NCBI GenBank assembly: GCA_963803295.1 | Contig: CAWDMC010000007.1 | Coordinates: forward strand, 1-48,333 | Reading direction: 5' to 3' | DNA length: 48,333 bases | DNA from: CAWDMC01 sp963803295 | GTDB taxonomy: Bacteria > Acidobacteriota > Terriglobia > UBA7540 | Part shown: one piece after another, positions 7,752 to 16,145 of the stretch | Layout: the number at the start of each line of letters is the position of its first letter | Position numbering within the stretch: the stretch's first letter is position 1 | Program-made: the position numbers and the translations under genes | The notes under the pieces: model-generated | The model's database searches: none | What the model saw: only the letters and a program-made list of their open reading frames with translations | Told to the model about the DNA's origin: nothing

Positions 7752-8570
7752 TTAGCCCCGAGGGGCGGTCTTGCTGGAAACTTCACCTTCTGCAATGCGC
7801 GCGTCAGTAAAGCAGTCGGAAGGCAACACGACTTCGAGCGCTTTGCCCAGATGCCGCATCGCCCGTTTATTGGCAGATATCAATCGGGCCGTGAGTATGG
7901 GAGAGCCGATGGCAACTCTGAGTGCTTTTCGCTGATCGAGGGAGCCCGCTTCATTCAAAGCACGGTTCAAGTCGGGCAATTGCATCTCCAAGTGATCTGC
8001 TACGACGCGAAGAACCGCCACCGGAACCCCAGCGTCATGGGCGGCTGCGATGATTTCGTAACTCTCCATGTCAACGGCCTGCGCGCCGCTCCGCGCGAGT
8101 TCCAATCGCATTTCTTTTGTCGTGGCGATTCGTGGTGAAGTAATCCCGACGACTGGTGTACAGGGGATGGAGTGGGATCTCACTAGTGTCGAAATGCGCT
8201 CTGTAAGTGCTGGCGAACACCGACATCGAGGCCAGGCTCCCTGAGAGGAAAGGCACTCCGTGTAAGTGACAACCGTGTTCTGGGGTAGGTTAGCCGTTAA
8301 GCCGCCGCAGAGGCCGATAACGAGAATCGCATCTGGCTTCCGATTGCCATCGTTTCCTTGAGTCTGTGCGCCATCGTTGAAAAGGGAATTTGCCAAAGAC
8401 CTAGCAATTTTTGGCCCCATGTCCGATGCAAACAAGACAATCTCATTCGCGCCGACACGCGACGGTCCGGCGCGCGCGGGTGGCTTGCCGTTAACGGCAG
8501 CACCCATGAGACGTGCCACCTGCTCCGTCTCCACTTTGGAGAACGTGAAGATATAAATGAGGCTCATTAG
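7752..8570 (-). CDS. Nucleoside phosphorylase / nucleosidase family protein
   Basis: A 272-residue protein starting at MSLIYIFTFSKVETEQ (ATG at 8570); an upstream in-frame extension to 8708 lacks the character of coding sequence. It belongs to the purine nucleoside phosphorylase / MTA-SAH nucleosidase superfamily: a glycine-rich segment LVIGLCGGL (82-90), the hallmark AVDMESYEI (164-171) with the ribose-binding Met-Glu (E168), and VLRVVAD (185-191) with the Asp expected to contact the base. It would split an N-glycosidic bond, with phosphate or water. The N-terminal region resembles hopanoid-associated phosphorylases (HpnG), but no hopanoid genes are nearby. It lies 16 nt upstream of the CHAT gene. 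A decayed paralogue occurs at 21315-21654. Confidence 0.8.
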   Translation of the reverse strand, partial: LMSLIYIFTFSKVETEQVARLMGAAVNGKPPARAGPSRVGANEIVLFASDMGPKIARSLANSLFNDGAQTQGNDGNRKPDAILVIGLCGGLTANLPQNTVVTYTECLSSQGAWPRCRCSPALTERISTLVRSHSIPCTPVVGITSPRIATTKEMRLELARSGAQAVDMESYEIIAAAHDAGVPVAVLRVVADHLEMQLPDLNRALNEAGSLDQRKALRVAIGSPILTARLISANKRAMRHLGKALEVVLPSDCFTDARIAEGEVSSKTAPRG

Positions 8571-8966
8571 CCTGCCCTGTATTTTCAAGCCCTGCGTACG
8601 ATGCCAGTTTAATGGAAAGTCGGCGGGTGCGCAAATTCTGGGTGGAAGGGCCGCCGCGGGGTAGCCACAGGGTAAGCCTGTTCGGTAGGTCCGGTGGCCG
8701 GCAGCCACCGCTTTTGAATTCTCCGGATGCCTTAGACTAATGGACTTTGCGACGCTGCGCCTTCGCTCGATTTACTGATGCGGTTCCGGTTCCTGTTACC
8801 GGCCAGACTATTCGGTTGTCTCGCTTCAGGTTGCGGTCGGTGGGATTCATGTATGGCTGGACATTTGTCATTCCCCGTCCAGCGATGCACCTGCACAACA
8901 TAGTCTCCGAACCCGTGCTCGCCAAGTAGAGAAGCTATTGCCGGGGTCCTGACTATTCATCCGCTT
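8571..8966. other. Intergenic region between the PfkB gene and the phosphorylase
   Basis: 396 bp without a credible gene. The first 50 bp (8571-8620) are homologous to the sequence upstream of the phosphorylase remnant at 21655-21705, which points to a conserved leader or promoter. A GC-rich hairpin (GGTGGC-CGGCA-GCCACC, about 8693-8709) is present, followed on the plus strand by a short T-run. It may end transcription from one side. Confidence 0.45.
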
Positions 8967-10070
8967 TCAAACTATCCCATTCCCGCTGACATAGGAAATC
9001 TGTTCATCATCAAGTTTGAGCGTGTGACTATCCTTCGGGCTGCAAGCTGGGCATACGTCGGCGGTAGACAGTTGTTGCGTCAAGGAAATGCCGGTCTGCC
9101 TTGGATCCGGCGGCCTCTTCGCCTGCAATGCTGCCACCGACTCCATAAACCTGTCTCTTGAGAGTTGGTACATTCCGCCTCTTGGTCCCTCAAATTGGCA
9201 ATTCAATGCCGCCAGTGCTTGTGCGCGCTCAAGGCAGGAGGAAATGTTTCGCTTGGTGCACTTCTCAAGAGCCGACATGCCGTCGATTAACATTTCAGAG
9301 ACAAAGCCAACCGATGTCCAATCTCCTGACCCCGCAGTGTCCTTGATCTGTGCCTCGTAGGCTGCTACTGCATGCCACGAAGCAAGGCTCTCGCGTGTCC
9401 TGAACCGCAGCCCGTCTTCTCCAAGAGTTTCGATTTCCAAGAACGCCTTATGATCGCGCAGCAATTCGGAAAACGAACGGGCCCGTTGGGCCGAGTATTT
9501 CAGCACATCACACACCTGCAACATCTCGCTGAAGAGCTTCGGGTCTCCGGTGGCAGAAGGCTCAAAGTAGACAAGGGAACCTTCATCGCGAAAGTGCTTC
9601 GCTAATTCAACCGTTGATCGAGAAACACGATCAGTATAAAAAATCTGGGGGCGTCCCAATTTCTTTTTCAGATCCTCCACTTGGGTTCGTAATACTGGCC
9701 TGAACGGTGGGAAATAGGAGCCACAGTCAGGACAGTTCCACAGAAATCGATGGTTGGGGACACCGCTCTTGCTCAGCTGGATTTTTTCAAGAACAATTGG
9801 AGTTCCGCCAGAAGGAGTTAATCCGAGCAAACTTGTGTCGACCCCCCAGCGCTCAAGGTCCTTTCGGACAAATTCCCCCGCAACGTCGCGACCCAACCGT
9901 GCAACGGGCATGGTGTCCCAGCCGAGAAATGCGAGACCAGCGACGACGTTGCCGCACGTCCCGCCCGCGTAAAACTTTGGAGATGGGTCATCAAGACCGA
10001 AAACAATATCCAGGGCACAAAACCCCGCTGCTACCAGCCGCGGCTTCTGGTGTGATTTTGGTTTACGCAT
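8967..10070 (-). CDS. PfkB-family carbohydrate kinase
   Basis: A 367-residue protein starting at ATG 10070. This ATG overlaps the preceding stop codon by 8 nt, which indicates coupled translation. PfkB features: the glycine-rich N-terminal signature AGGTCGNVVAGLAFLG (35-50) and the C-terminal DTAGSGDW (244-251), with catalytic D250 and the anion hole (family consensus DTxGAGD). Members phosphorylate ribose, nucleosides, fructose-phosphates or related sugars; the substrate cannot be read from the sequence. Unusual: two CPxC knuckles, CPDC (113-116, in the lid region) and CPAC (340-343, in a C-terminal tail of about 45 residues), which could together bind zinc. It is the last gene of the five-gene operon. 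Confidence 0.88.
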   Translation of the reverse strand: MRKPKSHQKPRLVAAGFCALDIVFGLDDPSPKFYAGGTCGNVVAGLAFLGWDTMPVARLGRDVAGEFVRKDLERWGVDTSLLGLTPSGGTPIVLEKIQLSKSGVPNHRFLWNCPDCGSYFPPFRPVLRTQVEDLKKKLGRPQIFYTDRVSRSTVELAKHFRDEGSLVYFEPSATGDPKLFSEMLQVCDVLKYSAQRARSFSELLRDHKAFLEIETLGEDGLRFRTRESLASWHAVAAYEAQIKDTAGSGDWTSVGFVSEMLIDGMSALEKCTKRNISSCLERAQALAALNCQFEGPRGGMYQLSRDRFMESVAALQAKRPPDPRQTGISLTQQLSTADVCPACSPKDSHTLKLDDEQISYVSGNGIV

Positions 10071-11205
10071 AGCAGTTCCCCGAGAGCCAAAGGCACTGAA
10101 GCATGCTGTCACTAGATAGCCGAACGAGATCGACGGCTGATCCCTTCAAACTGTACCCGTGCGCCTCAACATGCGCAATAGCGATGTCGGCTCCCTCGCA
10201 CTTTAGCTCATAGGCGGCCAACAAGGCTCCGACTGAGAGCAGCTTACTTGAATTTGCAGAAATCACCGCATTTGAACCACCCAATGGCTCCAATGCCTCG
10301 GCGTAGTGCAGAATTGCCCGTCTCAATTGTCGGTATGCCTCGAACGCGTTGGTCTCGCACGCATAGATAAAATTCCTAGTTTCGACCCTCAGCTGATCAA
10401 ACAAAAGCTCGCGATATTCGACCACCAGGTTATCACCCCTGCGGGGATCCATGGAGGGAGATGGTAGCAAGGGGCAGATCTCCGCGGGGTTAATCAGATC
10501 ATAGATTCGCGTCAGTTGAACACCCTGATTCTCTCCCAACAGAGGGAACCAAACCTTTGGCCGACCAGCCGCCGACTCCCTCTCCACAGCCCCGCGGAAT
10601 GGATGAATGTAGTCCGCGTCCTCATCAATTCCTTCTTCCACGATGCGACGATCCAGCTCCGCGCTCTCGCTCACCATTACAAAGAGATTTGGGGCGGTAC
10701 CACCCTTCACTCCGTCGAGAACGTATAGAAGTTTTGCTACCACTGGAAAATAGATACTGCGCGGCAAGGAACTCACATCAACGAAAATGTCGCTGAATCC
10801 AATAAGTTCGTCGACGGAACGGAAAACCGATTCCGCTGAGCGCGAGGTGATCCTTCGTCCCTCTGCCGAGAACATGGTAATCGTCCGCTCTTGGACCTGG
10901 CCCATAGGAACCATATTCGTTAGGGTTCCTATGTTCTTTTGCACGAGTTCGTCATATTTACGCGAAGGTGATGTCGGCCCCTCATCAAAAACCAGCATCA
11001 AGACTGAAAGCTGATTAGGATCGAGGACTTCGCGGAGGGCCGCCGCCCCACCGAGCATTCTCGGATCAAAACCCTTGCCAACTATTAAGCAGCTTTTGTC
11101 GTTTTTGCCCCGGCTGCTGCCCAAATGCTCCTGCAAGAAAGTGCGCAGTGCATCACCGCTCACGTGTACGTAAGACGCCCATCGATCTTTTCGAACTGGC
11201 TTCAT
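10063..11205 (-). CDS. Unknown protein of the PRTase/ATPase operon, possibly Rossmann-like
   Basis: A 380-residue protein, not recognised. The pattern of hydrophobic strands and loops suggests an alpha/beta Rossmann-type fold: SCLIVGKGFDPRMLGG (38-53), VLMLVFDEG, DIFVDVSSLPRSIYFPVVAK (about 138-157) and NLFVMVSES. A helical region follows, and the C-terminus could be a second small alpha/beta lobe (NAVISANSSKLLSVGALLAA). The GKGFDPR loop and the Asp-Ser-Ser-x-Pro-Arg segment look like ligand-binding elements. It overlaps the ATPase gene upstream by 4 nt and the PfkB gene downstream by 8 nt, so it is an obligate part of the operon. A sensor or nucleotide-handling role is an inference. Confidence 0.75.
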   Translation of the reverse strand: MKPVRKDRWASYVHVSGDALRTFLQEHLGSSRGKNDKSCLIVGKGFDPRMLGGAAALREVLDPNQLSVLMLVFDEGPTSPSRKYDELVQKNIGTLTNMVPMGQVQERTITMFSAEGRRITSRSAESVFRSVDELIGFSDIFVDVSSLPRSIYFPVVAKLLYVLDGVKGGTAPNLFVMVSESAELDRRIVEEGIDEDADYIHPFRGAVERESAAGRPKVWFPLLGENQGVQLTRIYDLINPAEICPLLPSPSMDPRRGDNLVVEYRELLFDQLRVETRNFIYACETNAFEAYRQLRRAILHYAEALEPLGGSNAVISANSSKLLSVGALLAAYELKCEGADIAIAHVEAHGYSLKGSAVDLVRLSSDSMLQCLWLSGNCYA

Positions 11206-13118
11206 ATGAGCGCGGCCTGTTTGGGCTTATATCCGGCCGTCATCCAGGTGAGTAGACCACGCAAGTGCTGCTCCTTCCATCCACCGTATCCGAGGGGTAA
11301 ATCCAGAGCGACACATAGTAGCCGGTTAAGGTTCAACACCATCCAGGCAGAGCCTTTGGCTCTCGAATCTAGGCGCGGCTCAAGCAGGTTATTTGCGATT
11401 GCAGCCGCCAAGACATCTGCCAATACAGAATACTCAGGATACCGCTGCAAGAAACCGTCGTCCTGTAAGAACGCTCTGTCCTGCATCGAAATCGCAATCC
11501 CGGTAACGCCCGGATCGTATGAGGCGGATGGTTCGAAAGTCCGCTGTCGGCAGAATCGGCCAATCGATTCGAGCAACTTTAAGACTTTTTCCCCATTCCG
11601 AGCCCTTCGCGGAATCTCGCTCCAAAACGAAGCCGAAGCGACACGGAGCAGGGCATCCTGCCGCCCGGCATCAAGCGTCGCCACGCGGCGCACCGTGCGG
11701 GACGAAACCACCTCTTCGAATTCGTCCCCTGCTAACCGCATGAACTGCTCGATGTTCCATGACGCGAGCGTTGCAAGTTTGCGAGTCCCGAAGTAGTAAG
11801 GCAGATTGTGCTCTTGCGACAGGAACAGCTCCGCGGCTGCTTTCAGCTGGGAATCACTCCGTTCCGTTAGTTCAGTAGCACTCAGTGGAAAATCAAACGC
11901 GCCCTGCTCCTTCTTGACCTCGCGATGAACCAGAATCTCCAGCGTTCGCCAGCCGATTGCCTTGTCCCGTGCCGTTCCCTGAGCATTCTCCTGAGCCTGT
12001 ATCCAAGTCGCGAATAGGGGCCGGTTGTTCACGGTCCTTATAACGCGCGCGCGAATTGTCGGGATAGCCGCCTCATATTTTTCGACCCATTCCGGTCCAT
12101 CCAGCGACGCTTGCAAGCATGAATCCAGAGAACTGATTTCCACGTCCACTGCGGCACTGGCGCGACGATCGGCAACGTTCATAAGCAGGGTCTCAAATTT
12201 GCGGGGGTGCTCTCGCCAGAAGCGTTCCAACAGTATTTCGCCCTCATAGTCCCTGCCCTCAGACATCCCCGATGACAACATCTCATCGGAACTAAGAGCT
12301 TCAAATCTCTCGGCCAGCCAGATACCCACACCCGCCCGCAATTCTGCTACGACTTTCAATATCCGGCTCCGCTGTCGATGGGTGAGATGATGAACATCGT
12401 CAAGCAGTAGCAGAACATGCTCCGCAACGGGCTTATTATCTATCAGCAAGCTGTCGCGTTGAAGGAGGCTCAGGGCTGAAAACGTATCGCTGCCGGGCAG
12501 ACTCTTCAACTCTGGCGCACCAAAACTGTCAATCGCATCGCAAACTGCTCCTTCGAGCTGCATCGCCCACCGATGCAGATCCTTGCCCGAGCTGTCCGCC
12601 GCGAACGTGCTTCCGAACGCCTGAAGCACACCACTGCCGAATGCGATCCTTTCGAGGTCGGCCGGATAGTCCAACCGATGTAATGCTAGTGCCGAGCGGA
12701 GTGTGGCCAGAATAACGCGGGCATTCAGCAGTCCGAACAGCAATCTCTCCTTTCGCGCAGGATCAAATTCTAGGTCTTCTAGCGTTGCATAATTGCGTGC
12801 ACAGGAATGAAACACTCCCAATAGTTGCGGGCCTTCTTCACCAATTACACCCATCTCCGCCATCTTTTGATACAGATCCTTCAGGTCATCATTGCGCCGA
12901 AAGGCATGCAGCGTCAGGAGGACTGAAGGGGTAAATAGACGGAGGAGTGAGCTTTTTCCGGCGCCTGGAGCGCTACGGAAGACCTGAGGCTTGTCCCAAA
13001 GCTGCTGCCCACTCGGCAACAATTCGAGCATGCCTGGACCAAACAGCTTCAAAAATGTAGTGTCGGACTCAATTGCCTCTGAAGCTCTTAGCCTGAATGG
13101 GTTTCGGGGTTCTCTCAT
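11202..13118 (-). CDS. ORC/CDC6-like (STAND/AAA-type) ATPase
   Basis: A 638-residue protein starting at MREPRNPFRLRASEAIESDT. The ATG at 13118 overlaps the preceding stop in an ATGA. Walker A is SAPGAGKSS (49-57, with K55-S56) and Walker B is LLLLDDVHHL (236-245, with D240-D241). The N-terminal NPFRLRASEAI segment before the P-loop, and the long helical C-terminus, match what I recall of proteins annotated as ORC-CDC6 family ATPases associated with phosphoribosyltransferase-like partners in predicted conflict systems. It probably acts as a nucleic-acid- or protein-sensing switch. It is intact and follows the PRTase gene with translational coupling. Confidence 0.82.
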   Translation of the reverse strand: MREPRNPFRLRASEAIESDTTFLKLFGPGMLELLPSGQQLWDKPQVFRSAPGAGKSSLLRLFTPSVLLTLHAFRRNDDLKDLYQKMAEMGVIGEEGPQLLGVFHSCARNYATLEDLEFDPARKERLLFGLLNARVILATLRSALALHRLDYPADLERIAFGSGVLQAFGSTFAADSSGKDLHRWAMQLEGAVCDAIDSFGAPELKSLPGSDTFSALSLLQRDSLLIDNKPVAEHVLLLLDDVHHLTHRQRSRILKVVAELRAGVGIWLAERFEALSSDEMLSSGMSEGRDYEGEILLERFWREHPRKFETLLMNVADRRASAAVDVEISSLDSCLQASLDGPEWVEKYEAAIPTIRARVIRTVNNRPLFATWIQAQENAQGTARDKAIGWRTLEILVHREVKKEQGAFDFPLSATELTERSDSQLKAAAELFLSQEHNLPYYFGTRKLATLASWNIEQFMRLAGDEFEEVVSSRTVRRVATLDAGRQDALLRVASASFWSEIPRRARNGEKVLKLLESIGRFCRQRTFEPSASYDPGVTGIAISMQDRAFLQDDGFLQRYPEYSVLADVLAAAIANNLLEPRLDSRAKGSAWMVLNLNRLLCVALDLPLGYGGWKEQHLRGLLTWMTAGYKPKQAALI

Positions 13119-14233
13119 AGATCCTTGTGGCGGGTGACGCGAGGGAACAAAGGTCTCATATTTGACCCTTCCGCCCAAAGTAGCCCGAGCGAGTTATTCG
13201 GTGTATTGTGACTCAAGACCAGCGGCAACACGCCCCCAGCAAACCCGTATTTTAGATCGGTTCCTCCGAGAGCAGTACTCGTGGACTCATTCTCGTCGTC
13301 GTAATGCGCATCGATCAGTGCGTCGAAGTCTGGTGACGTGCCACGGATCATGCGCTGGCTCTCAGGAAACCTTTGGACAATAACGAGATTTGGTTCGTGG
13401 CCATACGGCTGACACAACTCGGATAGTCCTTGCGAAAGAACGCGCTCAGCCGTCTCAGTCGCCATGTATAGAACCAATACCACTTCGAGGGACTTAGTCG
13501 TAAATAATTGCGACAGCGGTGTGGAAGAATCATGCAGTGATGCCAAAAATTTGCCGACCTTGCCAGCGGGCGTCCCGTCTTCTCTTTTGCGAATGTAGCT
13601 TACACCGCTCGCTGAAAAATCGTCCAACAACACAACTGAACGAAAAACTGACTCCTGGTCTGTCGGCGTCCGGCCGAACAGCTTTGTCAAATCCTTGACG
13701 AGTTCCTTGCGCAAGTCCGTTGCACGATCTTTCGTAAGTTCGTGGCTCTGACGAACCTGTTCATTTTGCAAGTGAGGATTCGCCCGCCGGAAAACGTCGG
13801 TATGAGATCCGTCGCTTAGTCCGAGGAACAGACACCTGCGCTCCCGCACCCGAAATTCCAAACTGTTTGTGACTTTTCCCACGTGCCATCTCGATAGGCC
13901 TGATTCTGCTGCGGCTTTTGAGAGCAAGAACGGGCGGACGTGATCTTGATATGAAATGCTGACGAGGTGATTCATCTCTGCCCCAGAAACGAACACCAGC
14001 CGTTCCTTGACGAACCCGAGTGCGGCCGCACGCTCTGCTGGCGTTTTGAACTGCCCTAACCACAGAGCCAGACTTTCGATGAAACGCATCCCAGGCGAAA
14101 ACTGTTGGTACTCGTCGTATTTGTAAGCGGCCATGGCCATCAACGGTCGCCCATGTTCGACAAACTCCGCTGGGTTTTTCCAGCCCATCACCTTCGCGAG
14201 CAGCTCTTCAGCCAGTTGATCCTTCAATTGCAC
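13115..14233 (-). CDS. Phosphoribosyltransferase-like protein (PRTase-CE type)
   Basis: A 372-residue protein. The key motif is VVLLDDFSASGVS (200-212), which fits the PRPP-binding loop of type I phosphoribosyltransferases (hydrophobic run, D-D, then T/S-G-T/S). The core is flanked by an N-terminal helical region of about 120 residues and by a C-terminal region containing IRGTSPDFDALIDAHYDDEN. The architecture resembles families annotated PRTase-CE that accompany ORC/CDC6-like ATPases; that match is from memory and should be tested with profiles. It would use or bind PRPP or a nucleotide. The gene overlaps the SIS-HAD gene by 10 nt and the ATPase gene by 4 nt. Confidence 0.8.
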   Translation of the reverse strand: MQLKDQLAEELLAKVMGWKNPAEFVEHGRPLMAMAAYKYDEYQQFSPGMRFIESLALWLGQFKTPAERAAALGFVKERLVFVSGAEMNHLVSISYQDHVRPFLLSKAAAESGLSRWHVGKVTNSLEFRVRERRCLFLGLSDGSHTDVFRRANPHLQNEQVRQSHELTKDRATDLRKELVKDLTKLFGRTPTDQESVFRSVVLLDDFSASGVSYIRKREDGTPAGKVGKFLASLHDSSTPLSQLFTTKSLEVVLVLYMATETAERVLSQGLSELCQPYGHEPNLVIVQRFPESQRMIRGTSPDFDALIDAHYDDENESTSTALGGTDLKYGFAGGVLPLVLSHNTPNNSLGLLWAEGSNMRPLFPRVTRHKDL

Positions 14234-16116
14234 CCCAATCGAATCGAGAAATGGCTCGAGCTAGTTGTTATTTTAGAAAGATAATACTGAAGTGCCGCAG
14301 CACCCAAAACCCCGGCCGGGGCTAAATTCCACGCACTTGATGGGCTACCGTCCACTTCATCCACGCTTAAAGAGAAATCCTGGCTAAGCAACTGGGCATC
14401 ATTACCAGGCCAACACGGCCTATCGCCGATGCAGAGCAATTTCGAATTTGGCCTTTGTTCTTCCAACGATCGGACCAAAGCGAGCTTACTCGTTCCTTCC
14501 GCCACCACGTCCACCGAACGAGTCGACGCCATGATTTTAACCCCGCTCACACTCGCTTCCTCCAAACACTGAGCTACACGGGACCACAATTCCCGTACAC
14601 CTATGGCAATCCGCGCTTCGACAGTGATCTGTTGCGGGCGAATGCTCAGCTCAAACTGGGATTGGGAGAACTCAACTAGCGCATCGCTTGCACGCTGTAG
14701 CGGGGCGGCGATCGGACAGTTAGTCACTGGCTGGGTGTCATCTTCCAACCCGGCTATCACACTTCCATTGTAATAACCGATTTCTACTCGCGGCCAGGAT
14801 CTCTTGTTGATTGCCGCCTGCAGAGCTTGCCTGACCGATTTACCACGTCCAGTCGCAATTCCCAGGAGGAAACCAGAGTCTACAATTTGGTTAAGTGCTT
14901 CACTCATAGTTTTCGGAATTGCACCGAACCTATCCACATGGTCACACACCGTCCCATCATAGTCCAGAATGAGTCCGTGGAACTTCGCCTTCCGATACTT
15001 CTCACACAGCTCCGAGAAAGCTAGTTCCAGTTGCCGTGAGTATTCGGGGTCGGTCCGACCCCATGATTTCTTCTTTCGCATAATAGCCGTGGACCTTAGG
15101 TCGCTCTTTGAATGCCGAAAAACATTCAGGTGATAAATACGTCGACCAAATTCCGGCACCCCAGGACGCCCTGGATCGATCTTTCTAGCATCCCCGAACT
15201 TCCCTACCAAATCGAATACCGCCGCCTGGAGTCCAACCCACGAAGCGTAGCCCGACTCAGTGCTCGCGATAAGCAGCGTTGGAATTTTGCGAGGAAGCAG
15301 TTCGAGCGTTCGCTCCGCGAGAGGGGTTTCCTCTTTGCTGGCAAATGCCACAACTGCTGAATCAGGGTTCTTTGCGAGCCAATGGTGCCTCCCATGTGCA
15401 AAATTCCTGTAGTCGGCGAGCTGTACCGATACAAGTCCTGCCTCAACCAGTTTCGACTCGAGATCGAAAGCTGCGCTCTTGCTCTGGGCGCCATACAGGG
15501 CAATTAAGTGACGCATAGTGAATAGGTGAGAGCTCTCGTGTGGTCGTTTCTCCTGTCCAACCCTGTCATAAATTGGATGTGCCGTCTCGAATGATTGAGG
15601 CAAGTCATTTGCATTCAAGCCGTATCCCCGGAGTGCCGCCACGCTCAACGCCAAGAGGCTGTTCGTCGCCAAGAAGCCATCCTTGCCAGTGGGCAGATCG
15701 AAATCGAAACAGAACCCCCGAGAGAATCCCTTCACAATATCTGCAAGTGGCGAATTCCGGGTTGCGCACATTGCAACCAATGATGCTGGTTCTGACTCGA
15801 CAACAGCTTTGCCAATACCTAGAATGTCGGAGTTCTTCCCTCCGGCACTCACTATGAATATGGCGTGGCGCTTCAGACTCTTGAGGTAGCTCAATGCGCC
15901 AAGCGGCGTGTCCGCTCTTGCAACTTGTCCGAATGTAGATTGGTGGAGATCCGCAACCAAAGTTGCCGAGCTTTGCGAACCTCCAGAGCCAATCGAGACG
16001 AGGGGGAACGACGCGAGCCCGTTAATCCGTTCCTGCAGGGCTGCGTACTCCAGGGAAACAACCCAATGATAGGTGTGGGGCAGATGCTTGAGTTCGGATT
16101 GGTAAGGTTTGCCCAT
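14224..16116 (-). CDS. SIS (sugar isomerase) - HAD phosphohydrolase fusion
   Basis: A 630-residue two-domain protein and the first gene of the operon. Residues about 1-345 form a double SIS domain: SIGSGGSQSSA (41-51) and VSAGGKNSDIL (89-99) are the phosphosugar-binding loops, and YRNFAHGRHHW (236-246) belongs to the second half. Residues about 375-620 form a HAD phosphatase domain with motif I LDYDGT (D385, D387), motif II ATGRG (421-425), motif III lysine K544 and motif IV GDRPCWPGND (564-573), as in Cof/sugar-phosphatase types. All catalytic residues are present. The fusion suggests isomerisation and dephosphorylation of one phosphosugar. The start is supported by the GCGAATAAAAGGCGAA leader 4 nt upstream. 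Confidence 0.9.
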   Translation of the reverse strand: MGKPYQSELKHLPHTYHWVVSLEYAALQERINGLASFPLVSIGSGGSQSSATLVADLHQSTFGQVARADTPLGALSYLKSLKRHAIFIVSAGGKNSDILGIGKAVVESEPASLVAMCATRNSPLADIVKGFSRGFCFDFDLPTGKDGFLATNSLLALSVAALRGYGLNANDLPQSFETAHPIYDRVGQEKRPHESSHLFTMRHLIALYGAQSKSAAFDLESKLVEAGLVSVQLADYRNFAHGRHHWLAKNPDSAVVAFASKEETPLAERTLELLPRKIPTLLIASTESGYASWVGLQAAVFDLVGKFGDARKIDPGRPGVPEFGRRIYHLNVFRHSKSDLRSTAIMRKKKSWGRTDPEYSRQLELAFSELCEKYRKAKFHGLILDYDGTVCDHVDRFGAIPKTMSEALNQIVDSGFLLGIATGRGKSVRQALQAAINKRSWPRVEIGYYNGSVIAGLEDDTQPVTNCPIAAPLQRASDALVEFSQSQFELSIRPQQITVEARIAIGVRELWSRVAQCLEEASVSGVKIMASTRSVDVVAEGTSKLALVRSLEEQRPNSKLLCIGDRPCWPGNDAQLLSQDFSLSVDEVDGSPSSAWNLAPAGVLGAAALQYYLSKITTSSSHFSIRLGCN

Positions 16117-16145
16117 TGCTTTCGCCTTTTATTCGCTACCAATAT
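16117..16145 (-). promoter_or_regulatory. Leader motif and putative -10 of the SIS-HAD operon
   Basis: Reading on the minus strand, GCGAATAAAAGGCGAA spans 16136-16121 and is followed by AGCA and the ATG at 16116. The same 16-mer precedes the gene at 4765. A TATATT box lies just upstream (about 16145-16140), close enough that the motif would be at or near the 5' end of the transcript and could act as an operator over the start of transcription and translation. Confidence 0.45.

Noticed and set aside
8693..8712. Intrinsic terminator GGTGGC-CGGCA-GCCACC followed by a T-run
   Set aside because: The T-run is only four bases and lies on the plus-strand side, whereas the neighbouring genes are transcribed leftward. 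Noted as a hairpin only.
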